From Sedimentisphaerales bacterium (GTDB taxonomy: Bacteria > Planctomycetota > Phycisphaerae > Sedimentisphaerales > SG8-4), in NCBI GenBank assembly GCA_016932895.1, contig JAFGCA010000410.1:1-22205 (forward strand): DNA of 22,205 nucleotides, given 5' to 3'. The notes under the pieces were generated by a model that was not told where the DNA came from, did not search any database, and saw only the letters and a list, made by a program, of their open reading frames with translations. Each line of letters begins with the position of its first letter. Within the stretch, counting starts at the first letter, position 1. The translations under genes and the position numbers were made by a program. Positions 21,999 to 22,205 of the stretch are shown piece by piece.

Positions 21999-22010
21999 GC
22001 TGATATCAGC
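21999..22010. promoter_or_regulatory. Palindrome just upstream of the sigma factor gene
   Basis: GCTGATATCAGC is a perfect 12-nt palindrome; outer GGTGA (21992-21996) and TCACC (22011-22015) extend it into a larger stem. It is 27 nt before the ATG and could be an operator or a leader hairpin. Confidence 0.5.
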
Positions 22011-22036
22011 TCACCGGTGAAATCAGTAGGATCGCA

Positions 22037-22205
22037 ATGAGAATCGAGTCTCTGGAACAGTCTGATGCAGTTCTGGTCGAAGCGGCCCAGGGAGGCCACC
22101 TGGACAGCTTCGGAACTCTTTACCAGCGCTATCACAACCCCATCGTGGCTCTGGCGTATGCCCGGCTCGGCAACAAGCACGCGGCCGAGGATGCGGCCCA
22201 GGAGG
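22037..22205 (+). CDS. ECF-type RNA polymerase sigma factor, N-terminal part only
   Basis: The first 56 codons are visible before the window ends: MRIESLEQSDAVLVEA, then AQGGHLDSFGTLYQRYHNPIVALAYARLGNKHAAEDAAQE. This is sigma region 2 of the extracytoplasmic-function family: the A-x-x-G-x-x-x-x-F-x-x-L-Y-x-R-Y-x-x-x-I opening and the D(A)AQE motif that ends helix 2.4. The protein would direct RNA polymerase to a special promoter set, often under anti-sigma control; in planctomycetes such genes are frequent and often followed by a membrane anti-sigma or kinase gene, which is not in view. TAGGA lies 7-8 nt upstream of the ATG. A palindrome stands just ahead of the gene. Confidence 0.9.
   Translation, partial: MRIESLEQSDAVLVEAAQGGHLDSFGTLYQRYHNPIVALAYARLGNKHAAEDAAQE

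Larger units (their letters stand above)
21463..22036 (+). other. Non-coding stretch before the sigma factor gene
   Basis: No gene is supported between the promoter at 21433 and the sigma factor. Open frames across 21515-22003 read through the repeat copies and end in low-complexity text, so I treat them as chance. The stretch contains the AAACAAAGCCAATTT repeats and a palindrome at 21999-22010. Confidence 0.5.

Noticed and set aside
1..22205. CRISPR array, insertion sequence or phage signature
   Set aside because: No regularly spaced repeat-spacer pattern, transposase, integrase or phage structural gene was seen on either strand.

Overview
The window looks like a chromosomal piece of a GC-rich planctomycete, probably of the Phycisphaerae group. 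This is inferred from a PEP-CTERM-type sorting tail, a LamG surface protein, a prepilin-like protein with a 'GFLDGHVEW' tail motif, and a cluster of AAACAAAGCCAATTT-type interspersed repeats. No ribosomal or other phylogenetic marker gene is present, so the assignment is tentative.

Left half (1-11139, all minus strand): a type II secretion / type IV pilus-like assembly cluster. In transcription order it encodes GspE-type ATPase, GspF-type platform protein, GspG-type major pseudopilin, GspH-, GspI-, GspJ/PilW- and GspK/PilX-like minor pseudopilins, a fused PilM-PilN (GspL-like) protein, a PilO (GspM-like) protein and a short secretin. Two response-regulator genes follow; the last is a receiver-PAS-PAS protein cut by the window edge. 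Most junctions overlap or nearly touch, but terminator-like hairpins after gspG and after gspI split the cluster into sub-operons. No prepilin peptidase or GspC is visible.

Centre (11331-16741, plus strand): a tRNA-Cys(GCA) gene with its own promoter, a large secreted LamG/FN3-like protein, and a secreted DUF11-like protein. Between the two protein genes lies a promoter-terminator pair bounding a predicted structured RNA of about 127 nt.

Right half (16742-22205): two paralogous stand-alone LuxR-type HTH proteins of 85 and 91 aa, a convergent hypothetical gene, a PEP-CTERM-type exported protein, a prepilin-like protein with its own promoter, a repeat-rich non-coding stretch, and the start of an ECF sigma factor gene cut by the window edge.

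The most interesting signal is regulatory. A promoter-proximal box beginning A(A/T)TACG(C/T)A occurs four times (15136, 15359, 16965, 19301), each 40-42 nt ahead of a -10-like hexamer. The copies precede the predicted RNA, the DUF11-like gene, the first LuxR-type gene and the PEP-CTERM gene. Two copies (15337-15419 and 16943-17025) belong to a gapless duplicated promoter that also carries a TCATC-GAATT-GA dyad. I infer a small local regulon for surface proteins and an RNA, perhaps controlled by the adjacent mini LuxR-type proteins.
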